Source: Lysobacterales bacterium CG_4_10_14_3_um_filter_64_11
GTDB lineage: Bacteria > Pseudomonadota > Gammaproteobacteria > Xanthomonadales > Xanthomonadaceae
NCBI GenBank assembly: GCA_002782905.1
Contig: PFJA01000176.1
Coordinates: forward strand, 1 to 7,115
DNA: 7,115 nt
Direction: 5' to 3'
Below, piece after piece: positions 5,773 through 7,115 of the stretch. A model generated the notes under the pieces. That model searched no databases and was not told the DNA's origin. It saw only the letters and a list, made by a program, of their open reading frames with translations. Position numbers and translations under genes: made by a program. Within the stretch, counting starts at the first letter, position 1. The number at the start of each line of letters is the position of its first letter.

Positions 5773-6930
5773 TCAATCCGTCGATGGATAGTTGCGGGTC
5801 AATGCCCGCTCATGCCGCCAGGCGCGCAACAGGTCGCGCAGCCGCGGCGGCTTTGCGCCCTGACGGCGCTGATCGGCACCAATTTCAAACAGCGTGCGGT
5901 ACTGAAAAAACAGGGTGCGGTACAGCTCGCCGAGGGTGCCATTGCGATCCCAGATATGGGTCGCCTCGCTGCTCGCGCCATTGATCTCGATGACACGAAA
6001 ATCACGCCCCGCGCGCAGCGCCTCGATATCGCGAAAGCGCACATCGAGGCGGCTGTAATGCATGCCCGGAAGATCGGCAAACAGGCGGTCGATGGCGCTC
6101 ACCAGCGCCTCGCTGATGTGCGCGCGGCCATCACGGAACACGCTGCCGCGGCAATGACTGCCGGAAAACACCAGCCGCATCGGCTCGCCCTCGGCGAGCA
6201 CCTCGTCGAGCCGCTCGCGGTGGCGGGCGAAATAAATGTGCGCGATCTGACTGGCGCGCGGGTCGTTCTGAATCAACTGGCGCAGGTTGCGTACGCCATC
6301 GCCCAGCACATAGGGCGCGTACTTCAGGGTCATCGAAAACACCTCACCGCGCGCCTGGCCGGGACGGCGCACATAGAAAATCCCGGCCTCGCCTTCCCAT
6401 GGCACGAGCTCTTGCAGCAAATAGGCTGCATCGTCCGGGAATGCACCAACATAAGCGCGCAACTGCGCGATATCACGGATCAGGCGAACGCCCGCACCGC
6501 GACAGCCGATGTCGGGCTTGGCGACCAATGGCAGGTCCAGCCCAGCCGCCCGCGCCTGCGCCAATGCGGTGTCCGCTTCCGCTTCCGCGCCAAGGCCCGC
6601 TGCCCGTTGCCGCCGCACGAACGGCGCAATCAACGCCTGGGCGTGGCTGCCTGCCAACGCCATCGGCAAACTCTTGGATACCCCAACCATGCCCGACAAC
6701 GGCAGCGCCGGATTGGCGCATAACGGCACGGTCAGTGAGCCGTGACGCAACGACAAACCCAGCCATTGCACGGCGACCGGAATATAGACCAGCCAACTCG
6801 GCCAGAACTCGAAAAATGACACCGTCTTGCCGTCGGTGTCCAGACGCGGCATGCCGACATGCGGATGCGGCCCATCGCCAGCCGCATGCGGGCTGCTGGG
6901 TACGTCAGCAAGCGCAGTAACCATGCTCAT
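5773..6930 (-). CDS. ATP-grasp ligase, RimK / cyanophycin-synthetase / D-Ala-D-Ala-ligase-like, with hydrophobic N-terminal segment
   Basis: ATP-grasp enzymes join a carboxylate, activated as acyl phosphate, to an amine. In the 385-residue form from ATG 6930 the signs are: the phosphate-binding loop KPDIGCRGAGV (138-148), the adenine-side LLQELVP (171-177), a cyanophycin-synthetase-like GDGVRNLRQLI (210-220), and the Mg-binding pair in YSRLDVRF (Asp296) and IEINGASSEA (Glu315, Asn317). Ahead of this lies FFEFWPSWLVYIPVAVQW (39-56), a hydrophobic helix that could touch or span the membrane. The start is set by GGAGG eight bases upstream; the frame remains open to the right edge of the window, but the extra residues are Pro/Arg-rich and unlike a conserved domain. 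It is the first gene of a tight unit with an aminolipid-type acyltransferase, so its product or substrate may be an amino acid, small peptide or lipid head group. The exact reaction cannot be named. Confidence 0.8.
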   Translation of the reverse strand: MSMVTALADVPSSPHAAGDGPHPHVGMPRLDTDGKTVSFFEFWPSWLVYIPVAVQWLGLSLRHGSLTVPLCANPALPLSGMVGVSKSLPMALAGSHAQALIAPFVRRQRAAGLGAEAEADTALAQARAAGLDLPLVAKPDIGCRGAGVRLIRDIAQLRAYVGAFPDDAAYLLQELVPWEGEAGIFYVRRPGQARGEVFSMTLKYAPYVLGDGVRNLRQLIQNDPRASQIAHIYFARHRERLDEVLAEGEPMRLVFSGSHCRGSVFRDGRAHISEALVSAIDRLFADLPGMHYSRLDVRFRDIEALRAGRDFRVIEINGASSEATHIWDRNGTLGELYRTLFFQYRTLFEIGADQRRQGAKPPRLRDLLRAWRHERALTRNYPSTD

Positions 6931-6938
6931 CAAGACTG

Positions 6939-6943
6939 CCTCC
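6939..6943 (-). promoter_or_regulatory. Ribosome binding site GGAGG of the ATP-grasp gene
   Basis: GGAGG on the minus strand ends eight bases before ATG 6930. The other candidate starts, ATG 6924 (spacing 14) and ATG 7062 (no such site), fit less well, so this site decides the start. Confidence 0.75.
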
Positions 6944-7115
6944 GAGGTGCCGCGCCCGATCCCGCCCGGGCTGGGTGGCGGTAACAGTACGCAAGTGTAT
7001 CCGTTTGCCCAGCGCGCCACAGCCCGCAGCAGCGCCCGCAATCCCCAACGATCAATAACCATGAGGCGGCCGGCAGGCGAAAGGATGCGCAGCCGCGCCG
7101 AGTGCTGATCAGGCG
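6944..7115. other. Upstream region of the ATP-grasp operon, no certain gene
   Basis: No protein family is recognisable here on either strand. The ATP-grasp frame stays open to the window edge, and a second minus-strand frame is also open up to a TGA that overlaps the ATG at 6930. The 3' end of an upstream gene is therefore possible but cannot be shown. TACACT within the minus-strand string GGATACACTTGCG (near plus 6995-7003) resembles a -10 box but has no convincing -35, so I do not call a promoter. Confidence 0.3.

Noticed and set aside
5725..6723. Plus-strand open frame of 332 codons over the ATP-grasp gene
   Set aside because: It is antisense to the ATP-grasp motifs, with no recognisable domain or ribosome binding site.

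Overview
The window looks like a chromosomal stretch from a high-GC gammaproteobacterium. The gene style and the look of the MutL and pirin proteins suggest the Xanthomonadales/Lysobacterales area, but this is an impression from the sequence and not a database result. All six genes I can support lie on the minus strand, so the window reads biologically from right to left. I see no tRNA, rRNA, CRISPR array, transposase or phage gene.

In transcription order: the right edge (6931-7115) holds no certain gene and carries a good ribosome binding site for the first gene. Three tightly packed genes follow, with gaps of 7 and 2 bases. They are an ATP-grasp ligase of the RimK/cyanophycin-synthetase-like type (5773-6930), a two-domain acyltransferase of the COG3176 'putative hemolysin' / OlsF-like type (4020-5765), and a DinB/YfiT-like four-helix metal protein (3508-4017). 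These probably form one operon. The pairing of an amide-forming ligase with an aminolipid-type acyltransferase is the most interesting biology here. It suggests an aminoacyl- or peptidyl-lipid product, but that is inference.

Next comes a 220-base gap full of small hairpins (3288-3507), then an unrecognised outer-membrane-type lipoprotein (2475-3287), a 141-base gap with a foldable inverted repeat (2334-2474), and a pirin-family cupin protein (1479-2333). A 328-base gap (1151-1478) follows, with direct and inverted repeats of the CTTTGCG type and a plausible promoter. Last is the N-terminal 383 codons of the mismatch-repair ATPase gene mutL, which runs off the left edge.

The three gaps are repetitive in different ways. 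The two that flank the lipoprotein gene share a 13-base motif (12 of 13 identical) in the same orientation, and in one of them this motif supplies the ribosome binding site of the lipoprotein gene. Apart from the three-gene operon, the genes look like independent housekeeping or accessory units lying in the same direction.
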